This document shows, piece after piece, positions 9,592-18,437 of a DNA stretch of 64,000 nucleotides (position 1 is the stretch's first letter; every line of letters starts with the position of its first letter). The stretch spans positions 4,650,001 through 4,714,000 of the forward strand of contig AP018280.1 of NCBI GenBank assembly GCA_004296455.1. The letters run 5' to 3'. The position numbers were made by a program, and so were the translations under genes. A model generated the notes under the pieces. That model was given only the letters and a program-made list of their open reading frames with translations, did not search any database and had not been told where the DNA came from. This DNA comes from Calothrix sp. NIES-4101. Its GTDB lineage: Bacteria > Cyanobacteriota > Cyanobacteriia > Cyanobacteriales > Nostocaceae.

Positions 9592-10116
9592 AGCTCGCCA
9601 CAGAACGCTTACTATATTTAGTTTTCAAGGTGCAGTTGCGCTGATATCATCCAAAATAATGTTTCAGCTGCTCACTTGTCAAGATATAAACTAAACAAAA
9701 TATCCCAAACCCAGCGATAGTAAATGTTTTGGGAATCGCGCCAACCTCAAAACCGAGAAAAAACCTTCAAACTCATGCCCAGTAAATAATCCAACCGCAA
9801 AAATGAATTATTCTTTTTCTACACCTTATGGTTAGCGCAGCTAGAAGAGGAAATATCCAGAAATCACTAAATGAACCTGCGGTATTTGCCAAAGAATTAA
9901 TCGTTTCAGCCAAAGATGCAATACTCACGATGAAGTATTCCTGATGTAATGCGATCGCATTTGCTGAAGTTTTATTTTTGATTATGCATGAAAACTATTT
10001 TAACAAGTCGTGTCTTGAACCTGTTAAAGAAATTCATGTTACGGGAATACTTAGACCAAGAATCTATATTGAAAAATGTATCGGGATTTGATTTGTACTC
10101 AGTAGCCTAGAAGACA
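9592..10116. other. CRISPR-flanking gap of about 525 bp
   Basis: No intact gene is visible between the array and the next ORF. The first about 60 bases (including TTAGTTTTCAAGGTGCAG) directly follow the last repeat and could be a leader or trailer. The rest carries a possible gene relic on the minus strand (separate entry) and one HIP1 octamer near 9950. Confidence 0.5.
9691..9972 (-). pseudogene. Possible relic of a membrane-protein gene
   Basis: Reading the minus strand from about 9972 gives an open stretch with a hydrophobic segment (FSDFWIFPLLAALTI), ending in a stop at 9774. A second frame continues with another hydrophobic, gene-like stretch (AVGLFTGHEFEGFFSVLR, then LLSLGLGYFV) to a stop at 9691. 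One frame change would join them. There is no good start codon and the family is not recognised. It could also be chance coding-like sequence. Confidence 0.3.
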
Positions 10117-10647
10117 ATGAAGAAAATAATACCATTAGATAATTTTACGATTTTGACACCTGACACTACAGATGTAGTTCAGCAAAACTTGAAACAATGC
10201 CTATTCTACCGAGGAAGCATTTCCGAACAAGGCTTTAAAATTACTCGCAATTTATACCGTTCTGTATTTACACTGATAAAAGGACGTTTTGAAGCACAAT
10301 CTCATCAAACTGCTGTTCACATACAAATAAGCCTACACCCTTTTTTAATTGCACCTTTAGGGTTATTTTTTTTGTTTTGGTATGGAATCGCTGTGCCGGG
10401 TATGTTTGAATCTGCAAAGTATATCTATGCAAAACCACCGCGTGTCACGATTCCTGACGATGGCAATGTCGCTCAAAGCGCAATTGCAGCAATTAGTTCT
10501 GCTCCTGAAGGTACTATGCCTACTCATTTAGCGGCGATATATTTAGGACTCCCTATCGTGCTGCTGATTGTATTTGTGGTGTCTTTTTGGGTAGATGCAA
10601 AACAAATTCGACGTGAATTGACTCAAATTATTCGGGGAAAAATCTAG
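10117..10647 (+). CDS. Hypothetical membrane protein, two transmembrane segments
   Basis: A 176-residue protein, family not recognised. The N-terminal 85 residues are soluble and charged (residues 45-60 are FTLIKGRFEAQSHQTA). Two hydrophobic segments follow, at about residues 73-93 (FLIAPLGLFFLFWYGIAVPG) and 140-162 (IYLGLPIVLLIVFVVSFW), separated by a hydrophilic loop. The end is a basic cytoplasmic-looking tail (DAKQIRRELTQIIRGK). It stands alone between the CRISPR array and the convergent phnW gene, with a hairpin terminator just downstream. Confidence 0.55.
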   Translation: MKKIIPLDNFTILTPDTTDVVQQNLKQCLFYRGSISEQGFKITRNLYRSVFTLIKGRFEAQSHQTAVHIQISLHPFLIAPLGLFFLFWYGIAVPGMFESAKYIYAKPPRVTIPDDGNVAQSAIAAISSAPEGTMPTHLAAIYLGLPIVLLIVFVVSFWVDAKQIRRELTQIIRGKI

Positions 10648-10688
10648 TACGTGAAGGCAGAAGTAAGAAGGCAGGAGGCAGAAGGAAT

Positions 10689-10709
10689 AAAGCCCATAAA
10701 ACAGGCTTT
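10689..10709 (+). terminator. Rho-independent terminator after the membrane-protein gene
   Basis: The hairpin AAAGCC...GGCTTT (10689-10694 with 10704-10709) is followed by a T run (TTTTTGTCTATTTG). It lies 42 bases past the stop codon at 10647. Confidence 0.55.
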
Positions 10710-10736
10710 TTGTCTATTTGCAATGGTTGGTTTATT

Positions 10737-10835
10737 TCCGCCGACCTGTACTAGTGAGATCATGTTAGGCTAATCACTTACAATTAAAGTTTCTCCGCGT
10801 CACTCTTAATAATCAGTATTCAACCGGACATGATA
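10737..10835 (-). repeat. Dispersed intergenic repeat, uninterrupted copy
   Basis: Read on the minus strand, this stretch (TTGAATACTGATTATTAAGA, then ACGCGGAGAAACTTTAATTG, TAAGTGATTAG, then CCTAACATGATCTCAC) matches in order the two flanks of the insertion sequence at 19242-20706. Here it is continuous, with a single TTAG. It therefore represents the empty target site of that element. Confidence 0.6.
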
Positions 10836-10842
10836 TAAAACC

Positions 10843-10869
10843 TGTCCCTATCCGAGTCAGGGAGGGACA
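10843..10869 (-). terminator. Possible terminator for phnW
   Basis: A 7-bp stem TGTCCCT/AGGGACA lies 21-47 bases downstream of the phnW stop. The following minus-strand bases are only moderately T-rich (GGTTTTATATC), so the call is tentative. Confidence 0.35.
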
Positions 10870-10889
10870 AATTTATTCCTTGATGTTTC

Positions 10890-11969
10890 CTAATAGCGAT
10901 TCAACATTTTTTTAATTACTTCTAAAAAACGTTCCATATCTGCTTGACAAATTGCTCCCATTGTGGAGACTCGAAAGATTGACTTTGATAAATTTCCTTG
11001 TCCAGCATAAATTATATAGCCTGCTGATTTGAGGCGATCGTGGAATTCTTCGTAGGTGAAATTTTTAGGCAATTTATAGGCGTTAAGGACTATAGATGAG
11101 TCTTCTTGTGGAAGTATTGGCTCAATTCCTATTGCCGTCAGTCCTTCTCGTACAAGGTTTGCAAGTTGGGTATAATGCGCCTTTCTGGCTCGCCAACCGC
11201 CTGTTTCTTCCAGTTCTTCTAAAGCTTCTGCGAGGGCGTAAAATATTTGTGGAGATTGGGTAAAAGGAGTTCCCCCGGCATCTTGTTGACGGCAATAGGT
11301 TCCTAAGTCTAAGTATAGGGTGCGGGGTACTATTTCAATTGGTGGTAAGGCATTACGCTTTAAAATTACAAATGCTGTACCAGGAACCCCATGCAAACAT
11401 TTATTTGCTGTAGCTGCACAAGCTGTAATTCCCCAAGCAGCAAAATCAATTTCTTCGGCACCAAAACTACTGACGGCATCGACTAAGATTTTAATATGGC
11501 GATCGCGGCAAATTCGAGCTAGTTCTTTTAAATTATTTAACCGTCCTGTAGTGGTTTCGTGGTGGACGACAGCTAGATGGGTAATATCAAGATGACTATC
11601 AAGAAATTCTGTTAATAGTTGAAAATCTATTGCCTCTCCCCAAGGATGATGGACAATACTGTAATCTAAGCGGTGTATTTGGGCGATTTTTGCCATCCTT
11701 TCACCATAAACACCGTTTTCTACCACCAATAATCTACCACTCCTGGGAACTAAGCTTGTTAACATTGCTTCTACTGCTGCTGTTCCTGAACCAGTGAGTA
11801 ATACGGTTACCCAATGTCTTGCTTGTAACCCGTATATTTGCAGTAATTTCTCCCGAATTTTGGTTTGCAGTTGGGAAAATTCAACTTCACGGTGACACAA
11901 ATCAGGCTGGAGAAGGGCATTGCGAACGCGATCGCTTAAAGTAACTGGTCCTGGATTGAGTAAAATCAT
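10890..11969 (-). CDS. phnW: 2-aminoethylphosphonate--pyruvate transaminase (PhnW-like)
   Basis: A 359-residue class V PLP-dependent aminotransferase. The N-terminus MILLNPGPVTLSDRVRNALL followed by PDLCHRE is the PhnW signature. The PLP-binding lysine is in TANKCLHGVPG, and the aspartate contacting the PLP ring is in LVDAVSSFGAE. Known PhnW enzymes interconvert phosphonoacetaldehyde + alanine and 2-aminoethylphosphonate + pyruvate. The gene lies 73 bp after the phosphonopyruvate decarboxylase gene on the same strand, so the synthetic direction is likely here. A related alanine-glyoxylate aminotransferase is the main alternative, but the neighbour argues for phosphonate metabolism. Confidence 0.85.
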   Translation of the reverse strand: MILLNPGPVTLSDRVRNALLQPDLCHREVEFSQLQTKIREKLLQIYGLQARHWVTVLLTGSGTAAVEAMLTSLVPRSGRLLVVENGVYGERMAKIAQIHRLDYSIVHHPWGEAIDFQLLTEFLDSHLDITHLAVVHHETTTGRLNNLKELARICRDRHIKILVDAVSSFGAEEIDFAAWGITACAATANKCLHGVPGTAFVILKRNALPPIEIVPRTLYLDLGTYCRQQDAGGTPFTQSPQIFYALAEALEELEETGGWRARKAHYTQLANLVREGLTAIGIEPILPQEDSSIVLNAYKLPKNFTYEEFHDRLKSAGYIIYAGQGNLSKSIFRVSTMGAICQADMERFLEVIKKMLNRY

Positions 11970-12042
11970 CGAATGTTTGGAGTTAAGCTTTGAGCATTGG
12001 AGGTGACGGAGTAAGGAGTAAAAAAGATTACATATTACCCTG

Positions 12043-13215
12043 TTATTTTTCCCTTTTCCTATGAATATGATTCATCAAACGTTGTAAGACGGCTGCTGGT
12101 GACATATTTGGACGGGGTAGGTTCTCAAGCGTGCCGGGACGAATTTTGAGATGGGCAAATTTTGGTCGATTTTGAGTTTTTTCCATAAATAATGCCTCGA
12201 TTAGACCTAATTCACTCCCCATCAAAGTAGTTCCATAACTACACGCCTCAGCGATTTTAGCAAAGGATACGCCCCGTGATACAGTCGCTTGTGCCCCTGT
12301 GGAATCATGGACTTCATTATCTAACAAGATATGGATAAAATTAGCACCTGCATAAGCGCCAATAGTAGCAAAGTTACCCATTCGCATTAATGCTGCTCCA
12401 TCACCATCAATGACTACAACTGTTAAGTCGGGACGTGCTAAAGATAGCCCCAAAGCCAAGGAGGAGGCACAACCCATCGAACCGACAACATAAAGATGAT
12501 TTGGGCGATCGCTCAAAGCAAATAATTCTCTACCTGTATATCCAGTTGTGGCAATTATTACTGTATCTTCTGGGTTGGTTTGTTGGACAATTGCCTCTAA
12601 TGCCTGATGTCTAGTATTTAAAGAGTTTACAGATTGAGATAATCCCACCTCTCCCCCTCTCCCCATCCCCCCCTCTCCCCATCCCCCCACTCCTTCTTTT
12701 GTTTGCAAAGCATGGGGTGCTACAGTTCCTTTTCGCATAATTAACGCATAGGGGCGATGCTCTTGCTGCATATAATTATGAGCACGTTGTAGTACTGCTG
12801 CAATTTCGCTGGCCTTGTCAGGAAAATATTCCCAAGGAATCCCCATTGTTTCCAATAATTTGTCGGTAATTTGTCCCATGAGTTCATGCTGCGGTTCGTC
12901 TTTGAGGTTCACGTCTCCCCGCAAGGTGCAAATTATTAATACTGGGATTTTAAAGATGTAAGTTAGCGAAGTTAAAGGACTAACAGCATTTCCCAAGCCG
13001 GAATTTTGCATCATCACCACAGCCCGTTTGCCACCAATCACCACACCTGCTGCTGTTGCTAATGCATCACCTTCGTTGGCTGATGAGATGTAAGTTAATT
13101 GAGTATCATTAATAACGTAATTAATAAACGGAGTCAGAAAAGAACAAGGCACTCCTGTATACCATTCAAAGCCTAATTTTCGGGCTGCTTCAACAAATTG
13201 TTCGGCTTGAATCAT
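12043..13215 (-). CDS. aepY: Phosphonopyruvate decarboxylase (ThDP enzyme)
   Basis: A 390-residue thiamine-diphosphate enzyme. The N-terminal pyrimidine-binding part has GVPCSFLTPFINYV, SSANEGDALATAAG (the catalytic Glu) and MMQNSGLGNAVSPLTSL. The C-terminal part has the ThDP/Mg motif VVIDGDGAALMRMG ending in LLDNEVHDSTG. It converts 3-phosphonopyruvate to phosphonoacetaldehyde, which drives the unfavourable PEP mutase step in phosphonate biosynthesis, and it feeds PhnW encoded next. No pepM gene is near. Oddity: residues about 175-191 are a Gly-rich insert (EGVGGWGEGGMGRGGEVG) encoded by a CCCC/CTCC repeat at 12643-12693 that looks like an intergenic repeat captured in the coding frame. Confidence 0.88.
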   Translation of the reverse strand: MIQAEQFVEAARKLGFEWYTGVPCSFLTPFINYVINDTQLTYISSANEGDALATAAGVVIGGKRAVVMMQNSGLGNAVSPLTSLTYIFKIPVLIICTLRGDVNLKDEPQHELMGQITDKLLETMGIPWEYFPDKASEIAAVLQRAHNYMQQEHRPYALIMRKGTVAPHALQTKEGVGGWGEGGMGRGGEVGLSQSVNSLNTRHQALEAIVQQTNPEDTVIIATTGYTGRELFALSDRPNHLYVVGSMGCASSLALGLSLARPDLTVVVIDGDGAALMRMGNFATIGAYAGANFIHILLDNEVHDSTGAQATVSRGVSFAKIAEACSYGTTLMGSELGLIEALFMEKTQNRPKFAHLKIRPGTLENLPRPNMSPAAVLQRLMNHIHRKREK

Positions 13216-13592
13216 AGTTCTTTTACATTTCTACGAATGTTCTTTTTTTATCAATGCAGGAGTCAGGAGTCAGAATTAAGCAGGGGATTATGTAACTTTG
13301 GCTGCAAATTTCCCTAATTTAGAGTCATGCTACTGGAGATGATATAAAACATCAATTTTTATCATTAATCAAGTTTTATTTAAATTAATTATTATTTAAA
13401 TGCGATCGCAATCTCAAATTATACTGGTACACTAGTTCTATACGATATTTATGGATAGTGTTTGTTGTAGAAGGTGCAGCCAGTATTGATTGTAATACCT
13501 CTAGAAAAATGGGATACTGTTATTTTCCATCAAAAGAAAGCGTTTCGGATACAACTTTTCAAAACCCAAAATCTAATTGACAAACGTCTAAT
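13216..13592. other. Intergenic region, AT-rich
   Basis: Upstream of both the decarboxylase gene (leftward) and the next gene (rightward), so it must hold both promoters. It contains an AT-only near-palindrome around 13374-13400 (ATTTAAATTAATTATTATTT) and a HIP1 octamer near 13403. No gene is seen. Confidence 0.4.
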
Positions 13593-14504
13593 ATGAAAGC
13601 ATCTGCAAAATTCGACTTCGAGGATGAAAGATTTAATGCACCACCCTCTCAAGTCATACCTTGGTGCCAGATGATTAATCCGCGATATAACGATGATGGG
13701 GTACAATCCCACGGATTAGCGATTAAACTCGATAATGCTCAAGCTGTGGGATTTGAACCAGATGATAATTGGCAAGAAGTTGAGCATGAATTTTCATCTG
13801 GAGTCGAAAAAGTTTATTTAAGCACTACTCCTAAGATAGTTATAGTGCGTCGAGGGCCACTATCGGTAAAAGATAGAGAAACTGGAACGAAATTAGGGAC
13901 ATTACGCGATAATTACGATGCATTTTTAGCAGACAAACTCAAGTTTAAAACTTTTACTCGCTATCTGATTTTTTTGGTGGGTGAAAATAAGAAGTTTTTG
14001 CATGAATCACCATTACAATTAACATTACATGGTGCAGCCGGAGCCAGTTTTAGTAAAACCTATTGCGAATATCAACAAGGAAGAGCATCGGGTGGGTTTG
14101 TTGTCGAACTTGAACGTGCATATGCGAGTTTTCGGAAACAGCCATTTATGCCCAAAGGCGCTTTATTCCACGCCCACGGGATATTTTGTCCCATAATTGA
14201 ATCTGAAGAAAGAGGGATTCATCCGAATACTGTTTTAGTGGCTTCTACAGTTGACTATAAACATCCTACAGTCTCCACTTTAACCCAGTATTTAATTGCT
14301 TCCGACTCTCCCGAATCGGCGCTGATTACGAGAGCATTTGAAGATTACAAAGAATTTGGCAAAGAACAAGTCCGCACTGAAGCTAACGGGAATAGTGGCA
14401 ATAACGCCAATAATGGGAATTATAACAAAATGGCGATCGCAGGAGTTGCTAGTTCTTCCTATGTTTACGCCGATGATGATGACTTTGCCTATCCGCCTTA
14501 TTAA
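13593..14504 (+). CDS. Conserved cyanobacterial protein, DUF5895-like
   Basis: A 303-residue soluble protein without signal peptide or membrane segment. The start region (FDFEDERFNAPPSQVIPW, then CQMINPRY) and the block LTLHGAAGASFSKTYCEYQ recall a cyanobacterial family I know as DUF5895, whose function is not established; the assignment is from memory. The C-terminal 50 residues are low-complexity (NGNSGNNANNGNYNK, then YVYADDDDFAYPPY), a flexible acidic tail like those of single-stranded-DNA-binding or phage replication proteins. That comparison is only by appearance. It stands alone, convergent with the phosphatase gene. Confidence 0.5.
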   Translation: MKASAKFDFEDERFNAPPSQVIPWCQMINPRYNDDGVQSHGLAIKLDNAQAVGFEPDDNWQEVEHEFSSGVEKVYLSTTPKIVIVRRGPLSVKDRETGTKLGTLRDNYDAFLADKLKFKTFTRYLIFLVGENKKFLHESPLQLTLHGAAGASFSKTYCEYQQGRASGGFVVELERAYASFRKQPFMPKGALFHAHGIFCPIIESEERGIHPNTVLVASTVDYKHPTVSTLTQYLIASDSPESALITRAFEDYKEFGKEQVRTEANGNSGNNANNGNYNKMAIAGVASSSYVYADDDDFAYPPY

Positions 14505-14574
14505 TATCTACCTTTTTAAATGAGGGAAGGGAGAGGAGAAATATGTAATTTCTAAGTCTCCCTGCCTATTTCCT

Positions 14575-15921
14575 TTACTTTTCTTTACGATAGGGTGCTA
14601 TTTCTTTACCAAAGAGAGTTCGGTACATGAGCCGATAAATATCGGTATTGTCGAGAGTACTCGGCAATTTATCAGCATTTAATCCTTGCGCTTTAGAAAC
14701 GATTGCACCTACATTATCGCCTCCACTTGACCAACCAATCGCAAATGGAAAACTTTTTCCTTCTTGATTTGCTGCCGAAACGAATGGAGGTGTTGATGTT
14801 CCTTCTTTACCATCCCAAGGTGCGCCATTGTTACTTTTTGCGGGAATTGGTTTGTTAAGGGGAAAATCTTTTTCTGTCACCCCAATTACTTCTAAACCTC
14901 CAGCATCACTATCGGCGGCGGTAAGTAGTAATGTATTTGGGTTGTTCTCGATATACTTCATCGCTATACCCACGGCATCATCTGCACGTTTCATTGCTTC
15001 TATCGTACCTGGAGCATTATTGTAGTTAGCAAAATTATCGGTACCTTCTTCCTCCAAAACCACAATAAAGTTTTTGTTTTTCGCCGACAAAATCTTTAAC
15101 GTTACATCCAACATTTCTGCAACAGTTGGCGCAGTGGGAACATAAAGAGGTAAATTATCCTTTTTTAAATCTTCCTCCGTCGCATCATTGTAGGTGTCAT
15201 CTGCGGCGAAAACACCCAATACTTTTTTTGTATTTGCAGGTAGTTTTAATAATTCTTGGCGAGTATATACAACCGTATAACCCTTTTTCTTGGCAACCTC
15301 AATTAAATTCACACCATCAGTACGCTGACTTTGTTGTGCTGTGCTGTGTTTTCCCGCAGTTCCTTTGGGAAGATACCACATTTCACCACCACCCAAAATC
15401 ACATCAACATTCGACTCGACTATTTGCTTAGTAATTTCCGCAAATTGACGACGATTGGGCTCTTTCGCCACAAAAGCCGCTGTACCTGGTTCATGAATCA
15501 TTCCCGAATTAATGATAGCAGTACCTTTTCCAGATGCGATCGCTTCTTGAATAATTGTTTGGGTTTTACCAGAAGCCGCGACAACAGGTTGTAGCTTTTC
15601 ATCCAAACCAAACGAATCAGCATTGACTTTGACTCCAGTTGCATGAGTCACCGCACCACCGTTGGAAGTCGCCGTCAGTTGGTTTTTCATATGTCCCAGG
15701 TAAACACCCATGTGGGACATCTTATCCCAATTCAATCTACCATCTGGGCCATAGTGTAACATTCTTGCCGCACCCCAGTGAGAAGGGCTTGTACCATCGG
15801 GATGGATAAAGATAACATTTCCTTGCTGGGAGTTGCTGGCATTGCTATAAGCTTCACCACAACTAGTAATTACAACTAAACTCAATGCTGCTAGACTGAT
15901 AAACTGACATAAGTGACGCAT
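14575..15921 (-). CDS. Divergent PhoA-type alkaline phosphatase, lipoprotein; metal-site histidines replaced
   Basis: The ATG at 15921 (MRHLCQFISLAALSLVVITSC) is preferred to the in-frame ATG at 15942 because it directly begins a lipoprotein signal with lipobox VITSC. Numbered from the longer start (455 residues), alkaline-phosphatase landmarks are recognisable: HPDGT (D49, like E. coli D51), TSNGGAVTHATGVK (S93 in place of the nucleophile S102) and EEEGTDNFANYN (E297, D302). However, positions equivalent to the three zinc-binding histidines H331, H370 and H412 are N306, S345 (TAADSDAGG) and S405 (GWSSGGDN). Family membership is clear; the metal content and even the activity are uncertain. 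Expected outside the cytoplasm, membrane-anchored. Confidence 0.75.
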   Translation of the reverse strand: MRHLCQFISLAALSLVVITSCGEAYSNASNSQQGNVIFIHPDGTSPSHWGAARMLHYGPDGRLNWDKMSHMGVYLGHMKNQLTATSNGGAVTHATGVKVNADSFGLDEKLQPVVAASGKTQTIIQEAIASGKGTAIINSGMIHEPGTAAFVAKEPNRRQFAEITKQIVESNVDVILGGGEMWYLPKGTAGKHSTAQQSQRTDGVNLIEVAKKKGYTVVYTRQELLKLPANTKKVLGVFAADDTYNDATEEDLKKDNLPLYVPTAPTVAEMLDVTLKILSAKNKNFIVVLEEEGTDNFANYNNAPGTIEAMKRADDAVGIAMKYIENNPNTLLLTAADSDAGGLEVIGVTEKDFPLNKPIPAKSNNGAPWDGKEGTSTPPFVSAANQEGKSFPFAIGWSSGGDNVGAIVSKAQGLNADKLPSTLDNTDIYRLMYRTLFGKEIAPYRKEK

Positions 15922-16130
15922 TGTTTTCAAACCCCACTCCATTTTAGATTTCGAGATATATTACTGACTTTAGGAATAACGCAAATATTTTTAGCAAAAA
16001 TATCGATAATTTAACAAGGATTGATGGAAATTAACATCACACTACTAAGCCATGATTAAAATTTGGTTAACTATTTGTGTGAGTTAAGGATGGAACATAT
16101 AGGTAAACTTGATTCTGAACCTGGAAAAAT

Positions 16131-17576
16131 ATGACAACAGCTAGTAATCCAATTTCAAGCCAGAATGCATGGGCAAAACCCATTCTGGAAACTGCCAAAG
16201 AGTTTCCCCACACACCCATAACAACTAAGGAGGGTAAAATACCTAGTGGATTACGAGGTACATTATATCGTAACGCTCCTGGTAGATTAGAGCGTAGTGG
16301 TATCCGCATGGGACACTGGTTTGATGGCGATGGAGCAATCTTAGCGGTAAATTTTGCTGACAATGGTGCCAGTGCAACTTTGCGCTACGTACAAACCAAG
16401 GGTTACCAAGAAGAAGCAGCCGCAAATCAACTTATCTATGGGAATTACGGCACTGTCGCACCAGGTTCAATATTCAATAAATTATTCAAAGGTACCAAAA
16501 ATTCTGCGAATACCTCAGTCCTCGCACTTCCAGATAAACTTTTGGCACTATGGGAAGGTGGGAAGCCTCATGCTTTGAATTTACAAACTTTGGAGACTTT
16601 GGGCGAAGATGATTTAGGTATGCTCACCAATGGGTTAGCTTATTCTGCACATTACAAACAGGATACACAAACAGGTGAAATATTTAATTTTGGTATTAGT
16701 CCCGGTTTAAATGCAACTCTGCATATCTACAAGAGTACAGCTAGCGGTGACATCATCCAAAAAGCAGTTCATCAACTCGATGGCATCTCTTTAACACATG
16801 ATTTTGTCTTAGCAGGGCAATATTTAATCTTCTTCCTGCCTCCCCTGCGTTTAAACTTGCTATCTGTAATTACAGGTAAAAGTTGCTATTCTGACGCTTT
16901 TAGATGGCAACCCAGCAAAGGAACACAATTTTTAGTGATTGACCGTGAAACGCTAAAACTAGTTAGCCGTGGGGAAACTGAACCTTGGTTTCAATGGCAT
17001 TTTTGTAATGGGTATGTAGATACTAGCGGTACAGTGATAATTGATATTGCCCGCTATGAAGACTTTCACACAAATCAATTTTTAAAAGAAGTCGCAACAG
17101 GAAAAACCCACACCATTGCCAAAAGTCATCTATCGCGGGTTTATTTAAATCCCCAAACTGGAAAAGTCCTCAAAATTGAGAAAATCTTCGATAATCACTG
17201 TGAATTTCCCAGTGTACCCCCAGAAAATGTCGGTAAAGAATCACGCCACGCATATTTATCAACATTTCGCAATCCAGCAGAGATGAAAGGAGAATTATTG
17301 AATGCGATCGCTCATTACGATTACAGTAAAGATGTCCTTACCATTGCTAACCTCGGCAGCAATCACTATCCATCGGAACCTATTTACGTCCAAGATAAAG
17401 AAAATCCATTGCAAGCTTGGATTCTAACTGTCGTTTACAATGGTACAGAGGATGGGAGTGAAGTTTGGATTTATGATGCCCAGAAGTTAAATGAAGAACC
17501 CATATGCAAACTTAAATTACCAGACGTGGTTCCCCACAGTTTTCACGGTACTTGGAAACAATCTCTCACTAAGTAA
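16131..17576 (+). CDS. Carotenoid cleavage oxygenase (apocarotenoid oxygenase family)
   Basis: A 481-residue member of the RPE65/carotenoid oxygenase family, near the usual length. The four iron-binding histidines are visible: H174 (YSAHYKQD), H223 (LTHDFVLAGQY), H290 (WFQWHFCNG) and H472 (PHSFHGTW). The family N-terminus is also clear (GKIPSGLRGTLYRNAPG, HWFDGDGAI). Such enzymes cleave a conjugated double bond of carotenoids or apocarotenals with molecular oxygen; cyanobacterial homologues make retinal-type products. Substrate cannot be told from sequence. It is transcribed divergently from the alkaline phosphatase with about 190 bp between them. Confidence 0.9.
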   Translation: MTTASNPISSQNAWAKPILETAKEFPHTPITTKEGKIPSGLRGTLYRNAPGRLERSGIRMGHWFDGDGAILAVNFADNGASATLRYVQTKGYQEEAAANQLIYGNYGTVAPGSIFNKLFKGTKNSANTSVLALPDKLLALWEGGKPHALNLQTLETLGEDDLGMLTNGLAYSAHYKQDTQTGEIFNFGISPGLNATLHIYKSTASGDIIQKAVHQLDGISLTHDFVLAGQYLIFFLPPLRLNLLSVITGKSCYSDAFRWQPSKGTQFLVIDRETLKLVSRGETEPWFQWHFCNGYVDTSGTVIIDIARYEDFHTNQFLKEVATGKTHTIAKSHLSRVYLNPQTGKVLKIEKIFDNHCEFPSVPPENVGKESRHAYLSTFRNPAEMKGELLNAIAHYDYSKDVLTIANLGSNHYPSEPIYVQDKENPLQAWILTVVYNGTEDGSEVWIYDAQKLNEEPICKLKLPDVVPHSFHGTWKQSLTK

Positions 17577-17933
17577 AGATTCTTAATGATGTGTAGTTAG
17601 GGGATGATTTCAGAACTTGTCTTAAAAATCATCCTCCCATCAATCTAAAACTATCCCTATTATTTAGTCACACCACAATTAATATTTCGGAAATCTGGAA
17701 AATATTTTTTGCATACTTTTATTAAAAAATAAATATTAAAAAATGGATAATTATCATCATAATTTTTATCTCTCCCTTACCAACTTTGTCATCTAAACCT
17801 CATTACATGTTTTTTGGATAAGTTTTGATAATAATTATTAACGAATACATTAATTATCGACGGTTACATGTAATACATAAGTAAAGATTTTAAGAGAATA
17901 CAGTTTCAACTCAAATTGTAAAAAGTAGGTAAT
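17577..17933. other. Intergenic region with a hairpin after the oxygenase gene
   Basis: A hairpin GGATGATTT/AAATCATCC (17602-17610 with 17626-17634) lies 26 bases past the oxygenase stop and may end transcription, though it has no T run. The remainder is AT-rich and shows nothing recognisable. Confidence 0.4.
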
Positions 17934-18245
17934 ATGGCATCAAATAAAAATTTTTTCTCACAATTATTTGATTTTTCTTTTTCGGAATTCCTTGCCCTGA
18001 AAATTGTCGGAGTTCTTTATGGAATCGGCATGTTTTTTGCGGGGATATTTACCCTGGGAATCGCCGTCAACTCTTTTAGAGTGGGTTTTGCTTCTGGTGT
18101 TGTTGGTTTAATACTTGCTCCGATTATATTCTTGCTGTATATTCTCTTCATTAGAATTGCTCTAGAAGGTATGATTGTTGCCTTTAGAACTGCTGAAAAT
18201 ACTGCTCGGATTGCAGAAAACACCAAACATTTGCGAAATCCCTGA
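17934..18245 (+). CDS. DUF4282 small membrane protein
   Basis: A 103-residue protein matching the DUF4282 pattern: two transmembrane helices (about residues 24-47, IVGVLYGIGMFFAGIFTLGI, and 58-82, GVVGLILAPIIFLLYILFIR), then the conserved amphipathic tail (LEGMIVAFRTAENTARIAEN). Function unknown; a plasma-membrane location is expected. It has its own upstream spacer and is convergent with the next gene. Confidence 0.75.
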   Translation: MASNKNFFSQLFDFSFSEFLALKIVGVLYGIGMFFAGIFTLGIAVNSFRVGFASGVVGLILAPIIFLLYILFIRIALEGMIVAFRTAENTARIAENTKHLRNP

Positions 18246-18437
18246 TGTAAGATTAATAGTTAGAAACAAGGTCGGTATCAATAAACGATCGCAGGTTCAA
18301 TAGTTCCATTATCATGATTAAACTCAGCACAATATTTCCAAGCTCAACTTATTCATACTGACCTGTTTCTTCAACTCAATTCAAGTTTTACATTCAGCTT
18401 TTAAGTAGAATTGTTAATTAAATTAAATGAAATTCAC

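Noticed and set aside
9116-10116. cas genes next to the CRISPR array
   Set aside because: All six frames around the array were read; nothing resembles Cas1, Cas2, Cas6 or an effector. The RecB-like protein at 32547 is 22 kb away and belongs to the TM0106 family, not Cas4 of a CRISPR operon.
15943-16130. Possible Pho box (TTAAC repeats) between the alkaline phosphatase and the carotenoid oxygenase
   Set aside because: The TTAAC motifs are 17 and 20 bp apart, not the 11-bp period expected of cyanobacterial Pho boxes.
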